Origin: Prevotella sp.
Lineage (GTDB): Bacteria > Bacteroidota > Bacteroidia > Bacteroidales > Bacteroidaceae
DNA length: 64,000 nucleotides
Assembly: GCA_017554385.1 (NCBI GenBank)
Contig: JAFZIL010000052.1
Coordinates: 124,001-188,000, forward strand
Direction of reading: 5' to 3'
Part shown: in pieces, positions 25,172 through 35,455 of the stretch
Layout of the letters: every line of letters begins with the position of its first letter
Position numbering within the stretch: the stretch's first letter is position 1
Notes under the pieces: model-generated
Database searches by the model: none
Told to the model about the DNA's origin: nothing
What the model saw: only the letters and a program-made list of their open reading frames with translations
Position numbers and translations under genes: made by a program

Positions 25172-26547
25172 AGGAGTTTCTGTTGTAATAGTTTCGTGAT
25201 TTGCGGTACTTGTGCGTCAAGGTCACCGGCACCGAGGACGACGAGCACGTCGAAGTCGCGCTGCTTCACCAAGGAGAGCACGTCGTCCTTGCTGACAAGC
25301 TGCTTTTCGATGCCTGGTCGCAGACGGTCGTAGATGAGCTGCGACGTTACACCCTCGATGGGCAGTTCACGTGCAGGGTATATTTCGGTGAGGATGACCT
25401 CGTCGAGCAGGCTCAGTGCCTCAGCAAACTCTTCATAGAAGTCGCGTGTACGGGTGTAGAGATGCGGCTGGAAGATAGCCGTGATGTGGCGGTCGCTATA
25501 GAGCTCGCGCAGCGAACGGGCACTCTCGAGGATTTCCTTCGGGTGATGGGCATAGTCGCTGAGAAACACCAAACGGTCAGTCTTGATCTTGAAGTCGAAC
25601 CGGCGGTCCACGCCTCCATAGGTTTTCATACCGTAGCGCAGCTCCTGGGCTGTACATCCTGCCAACTGGGCCATGGCCATGGCAGCCACACCGTTCTCAA
25701 TATTGATGGGGATGGGCTGTCCCAGCACCACGTTGTTGACGCACTCGATGGGCGACACGAAGTCGAAGGTGATGGTGCCGTTCTCAATACGGATGTTCTC
25801 GGCATGGAAGTCACCCTCGTTGCGACTATAGTCGTAGCGGCGTACGCCCTCCTGCAGTGACTCCTTCATTTCAAGGTTGCGGTGGATGATGAGTGCACCT
25901 CCGGGTTGGATAAGCTCGGTGTAGTGGCAGAAACTCTCGAGATAGGCTTCCTTCGTTCCGTAGATGTCGAGATGGTCGGGGTCGGTGGCAGTGATAACGG
26001 TCATCCAAGGTGACAACCAGTGGAACGAACGGTCGAACTCGTCGGCCTCGATGACTACATACTCTGAGTCAGAGAGAATATAATTCGTGCCGTAGTTCTT
26101 TGAGATACCGCCAAGGAAGGCGTTGCAGTCAATAGAACTCTGGTGTAGGATATGAGCACACATAGTCGAGGTCGAGGTCTTGCCATGGGTTCCTGCTACA
26201 CAGAGACCTCGCATCTGTCGAGTCAGCGTGCCCAGAACCTGTGCGCGCTTCTGTATCTCGAAACCGTTGGCACGGAAATACTGTAGCTCCTCGTGCTCGG
26301 CGGGAATGGCGGGTGTATAGACTACAAGACAAGACTCGGGGTTCTTGCAGGCATGGGGAATCTCGTCGACATTCTCTTCATAGTGAATCAGCATGCCTTC
26401 TTTCTCCAACCGGCGTGTCAGTTCGGTAGGTGTTTTGTCGTAGCCAGCCACGACGAGTCCGCGGCTGATGAAATAACGGGCGATGGCACTCATGCCGATG
26501 CCGCCGGCACCGATGAAATAGACTGCTTTTATGTTCTTTGCTTCCAT
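25168..26547 (-). CDS. murC: UDP-N-acetylmuramate--L-alanine ligase
   Basis: A 459-residue cytoplasmic ATP-dependent ligase adding L-Ala to UDP-MurNAc. The N-terminal Rossmann motif (YFIGAGGIGMSAIARYF), the ATP-binding GTHGKTSTSTM, the Mur-ligase DEFDRSFHWL and the C-terminal FQPHLYTRTRDF are all present. Length is normal. It sits between murG and ftsQ, with a 28-bp spacer to murG and a 4-bp overlap with ftsQ. Confidence 0.97.
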   Translation of the reverse strand: MEAKNIKAVYFIGAGGIGMSAIARYFISRGLVVAGYDKTPTELTRRLEKEGMLIHYEENVDEIPHACKNPESCLVVYTPAIPAEHEELQYFRANGFEIQKRAQVLGTLTRQMRGLCVAGTHGKTSTSTMCAHILHQSSIDCNAFLGGISKNYGTNYILSDSEYVVIEADEFDRSFHWLSPWMTVITATDPDHLDIYGTKEAYLESFCHYTELIQPGGALIIHRNLEMKESLQEGVRRYDYSRNEGDFHAENIRIENGTITFDFVSPIECVNNVVLGQPIPINIENGVAAMAMAQLAGCTAQELRYGMKTYGGVDRRFDFKIKTDRLVFLSDYAHHPKEILESARSLRELYSDRHITAIFQPHLYTRTRDFYEEFAEALSLLDEVILTEIYPARELPIEGVTSQLIYDRLRPGIEKQLVSKDDVLSLVKQRDFDVLVVLGAGDLDAQVPQITKLLQQKLL

Positions 26548-26575
26548 TGTTTTTGATGGGTCTTATGGGGCGGGA

Positions 26576-27691
26576 CTATTGATTTTGAGCTATCTTAATC
26601 ACTTCACGGGCGATGATGTCTGCCGAGTCAGGGAGGGCGAGCTTCAGCACGTTCTCGCTGAGAGAACGCAGCTTGTCATCGTCCTTGACGGTACTGATGG
26701 CCAGACCGATGAGCTGTTCCTTAGCCTCAGCATCCTTGACGATGAGGGCGGCCTGCTTGTTGACCAGTGCCATCGCGTTCTTCGTCTGGTGATCTTCAGT
26801 GACATTGGGACTGGGTACCATGATGACGGGCTTGCCGATAAGACAGAACTCAGAGACGCTGCTTGCTCCAGCCCGACTGATGACCAGGTCGGCAGCACGA
26901 TAGGCCGCACCCATGTCGGTGATGAAGTCCATCACCTTCAGGCCTTCGGGCTGTCCCTTGACCTTCAGTTCATCGAGTATGGAGGCATGATAGTACTTGC
27001 CTGTCTGCCAGATGAACTGCACACCTGAGGATTTAATATCATCGAGATGTGCGAGTACCGATTCGTTCAGCGTGCGTGCACCGAGGCTTCCACCCACGAT
27101 GAGCACCGTCTTCTTCTCCGGGTCGAGCCCCAGACTGTTGATGGCCTGCTCGCGTGTCAGCGTGGTTTCGAGCATCTGTTTGCGTACAGGGTTGCCTGTG
27201 AGCATGATGCGGTCTGCAGGAAAGAAGCGCTCCATGCCTTCGAAGGCTACACAGCAACAGGCAGCCTTCTTTGCCAGACGGATGTTGGCTTTGCCGGCAA
27301 ACGAATTCTGCTCCTGAATAAGCGTCGGAATGTTCATCCATGAGGCCACCTTCAATGTGGGATAGCTGGCATAGCCGCCCACGCCGACGGCTACCTGTGG
27401 CTTGAACTTCCGAAGGATGCTGTGAGCCATTGCCCAACTGCGCAGCAGCTTAAACGGCAGACCAATGTTTTTCAGCAAATTCTTCCGGTCGAATCCGCTG
27501 ATAGGCAATCCCTTGATGTCGTAGCCTGCTGCAGGTACTCGCTGCATTTCCATGCGTCCCTGGGCACCCACAAACAGGATCTTGGCATCGGGGCAGATGC
27601 TGCGAATGGCATTGGCTATTGATACGGCGGGAAAGATGTGGCCTCCGGTTCCACCACCACTGATGACGACTCTTAACTCTTTATCTTGCAT
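26576..27691 (-). CDS. murG: Lipid II synthase (GlcNAc transferase) MurG
   Basis: A 371-residue GT-B fold glycosyltransferase that adds GlcNAc to lipid I at the inner face of the membrane. The N-terminal VVISGGGTGGHIFPAVSIA and the C-terminal donor-site block DLVISRAGASSVSEF and KPVIMVPSP are typical. Length is normal. The gene lies between ftsW and murC, separated from ftsW by a 24-bp spacer. Confidence 0.97.
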   Translation of the reverse strand: MQDKELRVVISGGGTGGHIFPAVSIANAIRSICPDAKILFVGAQGRMEMQRVPAAGYDIKGLPISGFDRKNLLKNIGLPFKLLRSWAMAHSILRKFKPQVAVGVGGYASYPTLKVASWMNIPTLIQEQNSFAGKANIRLAKKAACCCVAFEGMERFFPADRIMLTGNPVRKQMLETTLTREQAINSLGLDPEKKTVLIVGGSLGARTLNESVLAHLDDIKSSGVQFIWQTGKYYHASILDELKVKGQPEGLKVMDFITDMGAAYRAADLVISRAGASSVSEFCLIGKPVIMVPSPNVTEDHQTKNAMALVNKQAALIVKDAEAKEQLIGLAISTVKDDDKLRSLSENVLKLALPDSADIIAREVIKIAQNQ

Positions 27692-27715
27692 GGTTGTATG
27701 GATTAATGGGAATTA

Positions 27716-28993
27716 TCAGGGTTTTAGCGTGGCACTTTGGATGCGTTTAGCTGAACGGCTTACGCTGAGAATGACACCGATATAGGCACAATTGATGATA
27801 GTCGAAGTACCACCCTTAGATATGAGCGGCAATGGCTGTCCTGTGACAGGCATCATCTCTACAGCTACCATCATGTTGATACATGCCTGAACGACCAATA
27901 GTAACGACAGTCCCATGACTAAGAAGGCAGGGAAGTTGTTCTCGCAACGTCTGGCTATGCGTGCACATCTATATAGTAATATGATGTAAAGGAAGACCAC
28001 AACGACGGCTCCGATGATGCCCATCTCTTCGATGATGATGGCATAGATAAAGTCAGAGAAAGCCTGTGGAAGGATGTCGCGTTCGGTAGAATTGCCCGGC
28101 CCTTTGCCAATGACGCCCGACGAGGCGATGGCAATGTTGGCATGGCCCACCTGGAAGTTTTTGTTCAAGTCGTACTTCTCGGGCGGTACGTCTTCTTTGT
28201 TAAAGAAGCTGATGACTCGGTTGCGCCAAGTGCCAAAACGGTGGGTCACCACGTCGAACACGCTCTTCTCATCTTTCTGATGATCGGCTTGAGGATTATT
28301 GGTGATAACCAGTTCGTTGGTCTTGCCCTCCTTCTCTTCTTCAGTCTTGTCCATGCTGCCGATGGTGAAGGTAAGCACGAGGAATATTCCTGCAAGCACA
28401 GAAAGCACACCGATGAGTTTACCCATCTGGTTCATGGGGATACGTCCCAGGAACATCATCATGATAATCACTGCAAAAAGTAGTGCTGCTGTAGAGAGGT
28501 TCTCAACACCAATTAATAAAATGAAGGGCAGGACGAGGGAGAGAATGAATTTCATGGCCTGAGGGGCAGCACCACTGCCGTCCTCACGCTGCATGGCACT
28601 CAGTATCTGTGCCGTGGCCAGCACCATCGTACCCTTGGCTATCTCAGATGGCTGGAATGTGATGCCGGGAAGCAGTTTGATGACGCGGTTGGCACCGTTG
28701 ATGCTCTCGCCTCCCACGAGTACCCAAAGCAGCATGATGAAACTCACGATCAACAGTAGGGGCGTGGCTATCTTGAAGTAGCGACAAGGAATGTTGAGCG
28801 TGACAATGGCCACGAACAATCCTATCACAATCATCAGGACATGATAGAAAATAGGTCCCAGATAGTTCTGCGACTTGAACGTCAACGTGCTTGAAGCCGA
28901 AAAGACTTCAATGATGCTGATGACGCACAGGAAGAAGAACACCATCCAGATGACCTTGTCGCCTTTGAAGAGATTTCCTATTTTCTTGTTCAT
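27716..28993 (-). CDS. ftsW: Peptidoglycan polymerase FtsW (SEDS family)
   Basis: A 425-residue membrane protein with about ten helices. SEDS hallmarks are present: INGANRVIKLLPGITFQPSEIAKG, and PVTGQPLPLISKGGTS near the C terminus. The large extracytoplasmic loop (about residues 220-300, with KTEEEKEGKTNEL and RVISFFNKED) is longer than in E. coli, as in other Bacteroidetes. It polymerises lipid II together with the class B PBP encoded upstream in this cluster. Confidence 0.96.
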   Translation of the reverse strand: MNKKIGNLFKGDKVIWMVFFFLCVISIIEVFSASSTLTFKSQNYLGPIFYHVLMIVIGLFVAIVTLNIPCRYFKIATPLLLIVSFIMLLWVLVGGESINGANRVIKLLPGITFQPSEIAKGTMVLATAQILSAMQREDGSGAAPQAMKFILSLVLPFILLIGVENLSTAALLFAVIIMMMFLGRIPMNQMGKLIGVLSVLAGIFLVLTFTIGSMDKTEEEKEGKTNELVITNNPQADHQKDEKSVFDVVTHRFGTWRNRVISFFNKEDVPPEKYDLNKNFQVGHANIAIASSGVIGKGPGNSTERDILPQAFSDFIYAIIIEEMGIIGAVVVVFLYIILLYRCARIARRCENNFPAFLVMGLSLLLVVQACINMMVAVEMMPVTGQPLPLISKGGTSTIINCAYIGVILSVSRSAKRIQSATLKP

Positions 28994-29021
28994 TGTCGGA
29001 GCTTTATAGGGCTAATGGGAC

Positions 29022-30353
29022 TTATAGGTACTTTACCAGTTCCTTGAATTGTTCGCCGCGGTCCTCCATGTTCTTAAAGAGGTCGAAGCTGGCGCAACAG
29101 GGTGACAGTAGCACCGTTTCACCAGGCTGTGCCAACTCGTAGCAAGCTTCGATGCATTCTTTCATGGAGTGGGTGTCGCGAACGGGAATGCCGATGGAAT
29201 CGAAGTTTTGGTGCAGTTTTGTGTTGTCGGCACCGAGATAGACCAGTGCCGAGCACTTCTCCCTGACCAGCGGCTTGATAGGATCGTAGTCGTTGCCTTT
29301 GTCCTTGCCGCCAAGAATAAGTACGACCTTGGTCTTCATTGAGTCGAGGGCGTACCAGCAGGCATCGACGTTAGTGGCTTTCGAGTCGTTGATGTACTGC
29401 ACGCCACGCACTACACCAGCTTTCTCCAATCGGTGTTCGACGCCAGGGAACTCGCTAAGCGACTTGCGAATCACCTCATTCTTAATGCCGGCGATATTGC
29501 CAGCAAGTCCAGCAGCCAACGAGTTGTAGATGTTATGTCGACCTGTAAGGCTCAACTGCTCCTGCTCCATGTTGAAAGGCTCGGGCTTCTCCAAGACATA
29601 CTTGCCTTCCTCGATATATCCTATGGAACCCTTTTCCTTCAGTTCCGAGAACGGATACTGCACAGCCTGGATGTTGTATTTCTCCAGTTCACGCTTGATG
29701 ATGGGATCGTCGTTCCAGTAGATGAAGGCATCGTCGCTGGTCTGGTTCTGCAGGATGCGCATCTTTGCATCGACGTAGTTCTGCATCTCGAAGCCATAGC
29801 GGTCCAGATGGTCGGGTGTAATGTTAAGCAGAATAGCGATATTGGCACGGAAGTCGTACATGTTGTCGAGCTGGAACGAAGAAAGTTCGATGATATAGTA
29901 CTCGTGTGGTTCCTCTGCCACTTGAAGTGCCAGTGAGTGGCCGATGTTACCAGCCAGTCCAGCATCGTAGCCTGCCTCGCGGAAGATGTGGTAGATGAGC
30001 GAGGTAGTCGTGGTCTTACCGTTAGAGCCGGTGATGCAGACCATCTTCGACGTAGTGTAGCGTCCGGCAAACTCTATCTCGCTGATGATGGGTATGCCTG
30101 CCTTGATGGCACTTGCCACCATCGGAGCAGTGTCGGGAATGCCGGGACTCTTAATAATCTCGTCGGCATTGAGGATCAGTTCGGCTGTATGATGTCCTTC
30201 CTCCCAGGGAATCTGACGTTCGTCGAGCATCTTCTTATATCGTGGGGCAATGGCCGACATGTCGCTGACCAGCACGTCGAAACCCTCTTTCTTTGCCAGG
30301 ATGGCGGCACCTGCACCGCTCTCTCCTGCTCCTAATATGACTATTCTTTTCAT
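29022..30353 (-). CDS. murD: UDP-N-acetylmuramoylalanine--D-glutamate ligase
   Basis: A 443-residue Mur ligase that adds D-Glu. Motifs: IVILGAGESGAGAA, the ATP-binding ITGSNGKTTTTSL, NITPDHLDRYG and the C-terminal LSPCCASFDLFKNMEDRGEQF, the MurD signature. The start is the ATG at 30353, which overlaps the mraY stop by 4 bp; a longer frame from 30452 runs antisense-free into mraY coding sequence and is not used. A 28-bp spacer with TTATAGGGCTAATGGGACTTATAGG repeats separates it from ftsW. Confidence 0.97.
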   Translation of the reverse strand: MKRIVILGAGESGAGAAILAKKEGFDVLVSDMSAIAPRYKKMLDERQIPWEEGHHTAELILNADEIIKSPGIPDTAPMVASAIKAGIPIISEIEFAGRYTTSKMVCITGSNGKTTTTSLIYHIFREAGYDAGLAGNIGHSLALQVAEEPHEYYIIELSSFQLDNMYDFRANIAILLNITPDHLDRYGFEMQNYVDAKMRILQNQTSDDAFIYWNDDPIIKRELEKYNIQAVQYPFSELKEKGSIGYIEEGKYVLEKPEPFNMEQEQLSLTGRHNIYNSLAAGLAGNIAGIKNEVIRKSLSEFPGVEHRLEKAGVVRGVQYINDSKATNVDACWYALDSMKTKVVLILGGKDKGNDYDPIKPLVREKCSALVYLGADNTKLHQNFDSIGIPVRDTHSMKECIEACYELAQPGETVLLSPCCASFDLFKNMEDRGEQFKELVKYL

Positions 30354-31624
30354 CGTATCTTCAGTGTGATGATGGTTATTGCGGCTAATATGATAGTGGT
30401 AATCCAGAAGCGGATGGTAATTTTCGACTCGTGGAAGGGTCGGTGCGGCCATTTTTTCAGGATATAGGTACTGGTCTGGTCAAGCTGCGAGTCAAGCTTT
30501 CGGAAGTTGTCGTGGATGGGTGTGGCACGGAACACGCGTACTCGTTTACCCTTGCGCTTCTGCAACTTGAACCACTGTGTCTGGATAATCACGCTGAGGC
30601 TCTCGACGAAGAAGATGCCACAGAGTATAGGCAGCAGCAGTTCCTTGTGGATGATGACAGCGCAAACGCCGATGACGCCTCCGATGGTGAGCGATCCTGT
30701 GTCACCCATGAAGATTTGGGCAGGGAAGGCGTTGTACCACAGGAATCCGATCATGGCACCGATAAAGGCACAGAGGAACACTACAAGTTCCTCCGAATGC
30801 GGGATGTACATAATGTCGAAGTACGACGCGTAGCCTATGTGTGACGAGAGGTAGGCCAGAATGCCCAACGCTACGCCGATAATGGCCGAGTTTCCAGCAC
30901 ACATGCCGTCCATACCGTCGTTTAGGTTGGCACCGTTCGAGACAGCCGTCACTACGAGGATGGTCATCAGTACGAACACAACCCATCCCGCAGCTGTCTT
31001 GTACTTGCCGCAGAACGACATCAGGTTCGAGTAGTCGAGGTTGTGATTCTTCATGAACGGGATGGTGGTCTTCAGCGACTTATGTGCCGTCTGCTCGTGC
31101 TTCACCACCTGCTCCGTCTGGTTCTGTTGCGGCACGCTGGTGTTCTCACGCATCACTGCATCAGGACTCAGCCAAAGCGTCAGTCCCACGATGAAACCGA
31201 TAGACACCTGTCCCACAATCTTGTACTTACCCTTAAGTCCGTCTTTGTTGCGCTTGAAAATCTTGATGTAATCGTCCATGAAGCCGAGGAATCCCAACCA
31301 CAGCGTGGTGACAATCATCAAGATAAGGTAGATGTTGCGCATGCGTCCCAACAGCAGCACCGGCACCAGCATCGATACGATGATGATGATGCCGCCCATG
31401 GTGGGTACACCCTTCTTCTCGACACCGAAGGGATCGATAGACGGGTCGCGCTCGGTCTCGAAAATCTTGCGTCTTTTCATCCATTTGATGAAGTACTCAC
31501 CAAACCACGCAGAGATGACCAGCGACAGGATGAGCGCCAGCAGCGAGCGGAACGAAATGTAGCTCCAGAGGTGGGAGCCAGGGATGTCGAATTGCTCGAA
31601 GAATCTAAAGAGATAGTAAAGCAT
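30350..31624 (-). CDS. mraY: Phospho-N-acetylmuramoyl-pentapeptide-transferase
   Basis: A 424-residue membrane enzyme that makes lipid I. Family motifs: KKGVPTMGGIIII, FLGFMDDYIKIFKRNKDGL (catalytic Asp pair), NLNDGMDGMCAGNSAI and FMGDTGSLTIGG. It carries the extra soluble insertion (about residues 155-205) common in Bacteroidetes. It overlaps murD by 4 bp and follows murE across a 28-bp spacer of CGTTATTT-type repeats. Confidence 0.97.
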   Translation of the reverse strand: MLYYLFRFFEQFDIPGSHLWSYISFRSLLALILSLVISAWFGEYFIKWMKRRKIFETERDPSIDPFGVEKKGVPTMGGIIIIVSMLVPVLLLGRMRNIYLILMIVTTLWLGFLGFMDDYIKIFKRNKDGLKGKYKIVGQVSIGFIVGLTLWLSPDAVMRENTSVPQQNQTEQVVKHEQTAHKSLKTTIPFMKNHNLDYSNLMSFCGKYKTAAGWVVFVLMTILVVTAVSNGANLNDGMDGMCAGNSAIIGVALGILAYLSSHIGYASYFDIMYIPHSEELVVFLCAFIGAMIGFLWYNAFPAQIFMGDTGSLTIGGVIGVCAVIIHKELLLPILCGIFFVESLSVIIQTQWFKLQKRKGKRVRVFRATPIHDNFRKLDSQLDQTSTYILKKWPHRPFHESKITIRFWITTIILAAITIITLKIR

Positions 31625-31652
31625 GTTTTCGTTATTTCGTTATCACGTTATT

Positions 31653-33110
31653 TCACTGTTGAAAGCACTTCCGCACTTCCTCTCGGTCATCGAAGTGGTG
31701 CTTCACGCCGCAAATCTCCTGATAGTCCTCGTGGCCCTTGCCAGCGATAAGGACTACGTCGCCCTTTTGGGCAAGCATCAATGCGGTCTTAATGGCTTCG
31801 CGACGGTCGGTGATGGCTACGACTTTCTTCATCTGCTTCTGGTCGAGTCCGGCCAACATGTCGTTAATAATGTCCTGTGGCTCCTCGAAGCGCGGGTTGT
31901 CGCTCGTGATGATAACGCGATCGCTCTGCCGAACGGCCTCTTGGGCCATGAGCGGACGTTTACCCTTGTCGCGGTTGCCACCTGCGCCGCACACGGTGAT
32001 AATCTTACCGTCCTTTCCGTCGAGCACCTCATGGATGGCTTTCAACACGTTCTCTAATGCGTCGGGCGTATGGGCATAGTCAACGATGGCAGTGACACCC
32101 TCGGGCGAGCGAATAGGCTCTAGTCGCCCGGCTACGCTCTTCAGTGTACTCATCACTACGAGTACCTCCTCGGGCTGTTTGCCCAGCATAATAGCTGCTC
32201 CATAGACCGCAAGGAGATTGCTCACGTTGAACTTGCCAATGAACTGTACGCCTACCTCACGACCGTTGATTTCCAAGTACATGCCCTCGAAGTGGCATTC
32301 AATGATGCGCGCACGGAAGTCGGCCATCGAGCGGGTAGAGTAGGTTTTCACCGTTGCCCGGGTGTTCTGCACCATGTAGAGCCCATTCTTGTCGTCGGCA
32401 TTGGTTATGGCAAAGGCGTCCTTTGGCAGGGAGTCAAAGAACATTTTCTTGGCATCGCGGTAGTTCTCCACTGTCTTGTGGTAGTCCAAGTGGTCGCGGG
32501 TGAGGTTGGTGAAGAGGCCTCCTGCAAACTTCAGCCCACCGATGCGGTGCTGGGCGATGGCGTGGCTCGAGCACTCCATGAAGCAGTACTCGCAACCGGC
32601 CTCGACCATGCGTGCCAGCAAGCGGTTCAGCTCGATTGGGTCGGGCGTAGTGTGCGTAGCAGGTACGGGCTCACCATCGATGTAGTTGCACACGGTTGAG
32701 AGCAGTCCGCTCTTATGACCCAGTTGCCGGAACATATTATATAATAAGGTGGCGATGGTGGTCTTGCCGTTTGTGCCGGTGACACCCACGAGCTTCAGTT
32801 TCGATGTGGGGTTACCGCAGAAGGCTGTGGCTATAGGTCCCACTTGTTGCTCGGTAGACTGAACCTGCACGTAGGTCACCTCGTCGCCAGTCACTCCTTC
32901 GGGCAGTGCCTCGCAGAGCACCGCCTTGGCTCCCAGCTCTACGGCTTTGGGAATATACTGGTGACCATCGGTCTGTGTTCCTTTGATGGCTACGAACAGA
33001 TGCCCCTGGCCTATCTGGCGCGAGTCAATGTTCACGTCGCTAATCTCGATATCGGTGGATCCGATGACGTTCTCAACCGGAATGTTCTTGATGATGTCTG
33101 AGAGTTTCAT
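31653..33110 (-). CDS. murE: UDP-N-acetylmuramoyl-tripeptide synthetase, meso-diaminopimelate type
   Basis: A 485-residue Mur ligase. The ATP-binding [16 protein letters not shown], the [15 protein letters not shown] block and the substrate motif [10 protein letters not shown] are visible. The DNPR motif is the known mark of enzymes that add meso-diaminopimelate rather than lysine, so the wall is predicted to be of the DAP type. It lies 45 bp after ftsI. Confidence 0.97.
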   Translation of the reverse strand: MKLSDIIKNIPVENVIGSTDIEISDVNIDSRQIGQGHLFVAIKGTQTDGHQYIPKAVELGAKAVLCEALPEGVTGDEVTYVQVQSTEQQVGPIATAFCGNPTSKLKLVGVTGTNGKTTIATLLYNMFRQLGHKSGLLSTVCNYIDGEPVPATHTTPDPIELNRLLARMVEAGCEYCFMECSSHAIAQHRIGGLKFAGGLFTNLTRDHLDYHKTVENYRDAKKMFFDSLPKDAFAITNADDKNGLYMVQNTRATVKTYSTRSMADFRARIIECHFEGMYLEINGREVGVQFIGKFNVSNLLAVYGAAIMLGKQPEEVLVVMSTLKSVAGRLEPIRSPEGVTAIVDYAHTPDALENVLKAIHEVLDGKDGKIITVCGAGGNRDKGKRPLMAQEAVRQSDRVIITSDNPRFEEPQDIINDMLAGLDQKQMKKVVAITDRREAIKTALMLAQKGDVVLIAGKGHEDYQEICGVKHHFDDREEVRKCFQQ

Positions 33111-33155
33111 GTCTTAGCAGTTTGATGATAATGGGAGAATAGTAAAGCGTGGTTG

Positions 33156-35420
33156 CTATTGCAGGTGCAGTTCGCAGGTCATGCCTGCCTTCAGTACCAT
33201 GCCCGAAGGAATGCTCTGGCTCTTCACACGTCCGCGACCGCTCAGGTGCACCCTTACACCCATGTCCTCCAAGAGGAAGACGGCATCGCGTGCACCCATA
33301 CCCGTGACGTCAGGCATCACCCGGTTGTCAGTAGAGCGTTTTGACAATGTCACATTATCGGCCTCGCGGATGGCTTTTCCCCAGACCGGTGCAAATCCTT
33401 CTTTCTTGTTTTTCTTGCCATAATAACCGGCCCAGTTGCCGTTGGTTTTGATATTGAGCTGGCTGAGCACATAGTCGGCAGCTGCAATGTTGCCGTTTTT
33501 TACATCGGGAATGAGGATAGAGGCAGAATCGCGCGAGTCTTCGATTCGCGTCTTCAGATCCTGAGCTATCACGCCCTCGGCAATCTGGCGGAACACCTTG
33601 GCCGACATCGTGCCCGAGGCGGGCAGTCCCTTCTTGCGCATGCATACGATGCAGCTGTAGCGGGGATTGTCAGCGGGGAAGTAGCCTGCAAACGACAGCC
33701 AATAGCGTGTGACTCCAGAGTGGTAGCCTCCATGTTCATCTGCTATCTGTGCCGTACCTGTCTTGCCTGCTACGGGGAAGAGCATGCGTTGCATGGGCTT
33801 CCTACCAGTGCCGTAGGTCACGACGTCGCGCAGCATGTCCTGTGTTTTCTTGATGGCCTGCGGACTGGCAATCTGCTGTTTGATGACTTCTGGCGGGAAC
33901 TCTTTGATGCACTCGCCTTCCTTTTGCACGGCCTTCACGAATCGTGGACGCATCATCTTGCCACCGTTGGCAATGGCGTTGTAGAACGTCACCGTATTGA
34001 TGGGGGCAATCTGCGTCTCATAGCCTATCGACATCCACGGCAGGGTGGTGCTGCTCCAGTACTCTGCGCGGTTGGTGGTCTTCGTATTCGGCATGCGTAT
34101 GTTGGGATGATGGTATCCCTTGATGGGAATGTTCAGGTCCTCGGCAATACCAATGCGGTATAGTCCGTTCACGTAGCGGGTGGGATTGCTGCCATAGTAT
34201 TTGTTGATGATATAACTTACCCCCACATTCGAGCTATAGGCGATGGACTGTGCGACGCTGATGTCGCCATAGCCGCCCCGTCGCCAGTTGTGGTCTTTCA
34301 TCTGCCGGTTGCCGAAGGGCATGATGCCGCATCCGGAATGTATAATCTCGGTGGTGTCACACACACCGTCGTCGAGTGCCACCAAGATTGATGCTACCTT
34401 GAACACCGAGCCCGGTTCGCACACATAGCTCACGGCGTTGTTCATGCGCTCCTCGTATCTGCCCGATGGCGTACGCTCCATATTGACAATGGCCTTCACG
34501 TCGCCAGTAGCCACTTCCATGAGAATGGCCACGCCCATGTCGGCACGTGTCAGCGTGTCTTTCATCTCGTTAAGCAGTGCCCGTTCGGCAAGGTCTTGCA
34601 TGCCCACATCGATGGTGGTCACGATGTCGGCTCCGTCGATGGCGGGTGCCACAACCTGGTCGATGGTCTTATTGAGCACTTTCTGCGGGTGCTTCAGTCC
34701 GGTGGTGCCGCGCAGTATCGAGTCGAACGTCAGTTCCAGTCCGTATCTGGCCGAGTCCTTGGCGGCATACATGTCGCCCACGGTGCGCTGTGCAAGAGAG
34801 CCAAAGGGACGCAGGCGAATCTTGAACGTGTCGCAGTGGAAACCGCTGCGGTAGCGTCCGGCATTGATGAAGGGAAGCTCCTTCACCAGACAGTAGGTGC
34901 TGTAGTTGATACGGTGGGGCCAGATGGGCCAGTTACGGTGTCCTATGCTCGTCTTGCCAGTCTCGACGAACTTTATCTTTCCGTTTACGGTCTTCTTGAC
35001 CTTCTCCTTTACAACCTTGTTGCGCCCTTCTTCCAGATGCTTCTTAAACTCCTCAGCCGAACGCTCGGGGAAGATTTCGTGCAGGCCCATACAGAGGCTG
35101 TCTAATTTCTCGTGCCAGAGGGTGTCCATACGGTTGAGAAGTGCGGTATCAGCCTTGCTGATGGGTTGGAAGTCAAAGTATATCTTAAACTCAGGAATGC
35201 TCGACGCCATGAGCTGGCCGTCGCTGCTCAGTATGTTGCCACGCTTGGGTGGAAGGGGTATGCTGTCTCTTTTCTGCTGTTTCGCTACAATCTCCCAATA
35301 GCTCTTCTTGGCTGTCATAATGACACTGGCCTTGATGACGACGGCCACCCCCACCAGCGAGAGGATGACTGAAAGGGCGAGGTAGCGAGGCATTACTTTC
35401 TTGCTGTCGAACTTGCTCAT
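33156..35420 (-). CDS. ftsI: Division-specific class B penicillin-binding protein with PASTA domain
   Basis: A 754-residue transpeptidase. One N-terminal membrane helix (LALSVILSLVGVAVVIKASVI), the PBP dimer region beginning KRGNILSSDGQLMASS, and the transpeptidase motifs: SVFK with Ser near residue 338, SSN in AYSSNVGVSYI, and KTGT with Lys near 553. The C terminus ends in one PASTA-type domain (RVMPDVTGMGARDAVFLLED onward). Its position between ftsL and murE fits FtsI. In many Bacteroidetes this gene is annotated as PBP2 or PBP3. Confidence 0.96.
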   Translation of the reverse strand: MSKFDSKKVMPRYLALSVILSLVGVAVVIKASVIMTAKKSYWEIVAKQQKRDSIPLPPKRGNILSSDGQLMASSIPEFKIYFDFQPISKADTALLNRMDTLWHEKLDSLCMGLHEIFPERSAEEFKKHLEEGRNKVVKEKVKKTVNGKIKFVETGKTSIGHRNWPIWPHRINYSTYCLVKELPFINAGRYRSGFHCDTFKIRLRPFGSLAQRTVGDMYAAKDSARYGLELTFDSILRGTTGLKHPQKVLNKTIDQVVAPAIDGADIVTTIDVGMQDLAERALLNEMKDTLTRADMGVAILMEVATGDVKAIVNMERTPSGRYEERMNNAVSYVCEPGSVFKVASILVALDDGVCDTTEIIHSGCGIMPFGNRQMKDHNWRRGGYGDISVAQSIAYSSNVGVSYIINKYYGSNPTRYVNGLYRIGIAEDLNIPIKGYHHPNIRMPNTKTTNRAEYWSSTTLPWMSIGYETQIAPINTVTFYNAIANGGKMMRPRFVKAVQKEGECIKEFPPEVIKQQIASPQAIKKTQDMLRDVVTYGTGRKPMQRMLFPVAGKTGTAQIADEHGGYHSGVTRYWLSFAGYFPADNPRYSCIVCMRKKGLPASGTMSAKVFRQIAEGVIAQDLKTRIEDSRDSASILIPDVKNGNIAAADYVLSQLNIKTNGNWAGYYGKKNKKEGFAPVWGKAIREADNVTLSKRSTDNRVMPDVTGMGARDAVFLLEDMGVRVHLSGRGRVKSQSIPSGMVLKAGMTCELHLQ

Positions 35421-35455
35421 AACTCTTAACTCTAAACTCTCAACTTATAACTCCT
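35421..35455. repeat. AACTCTTAACTCT-type repeat between ftsL and ftsI
   Basis: AACTCTTAACTCTAAACTCTCAACTTATAACTCC consists of degenerate 7-9-nt units and fills almost the entire spacer. A very similar block flanks ftsL on its other side (35964-36000). Confidence 0.8.
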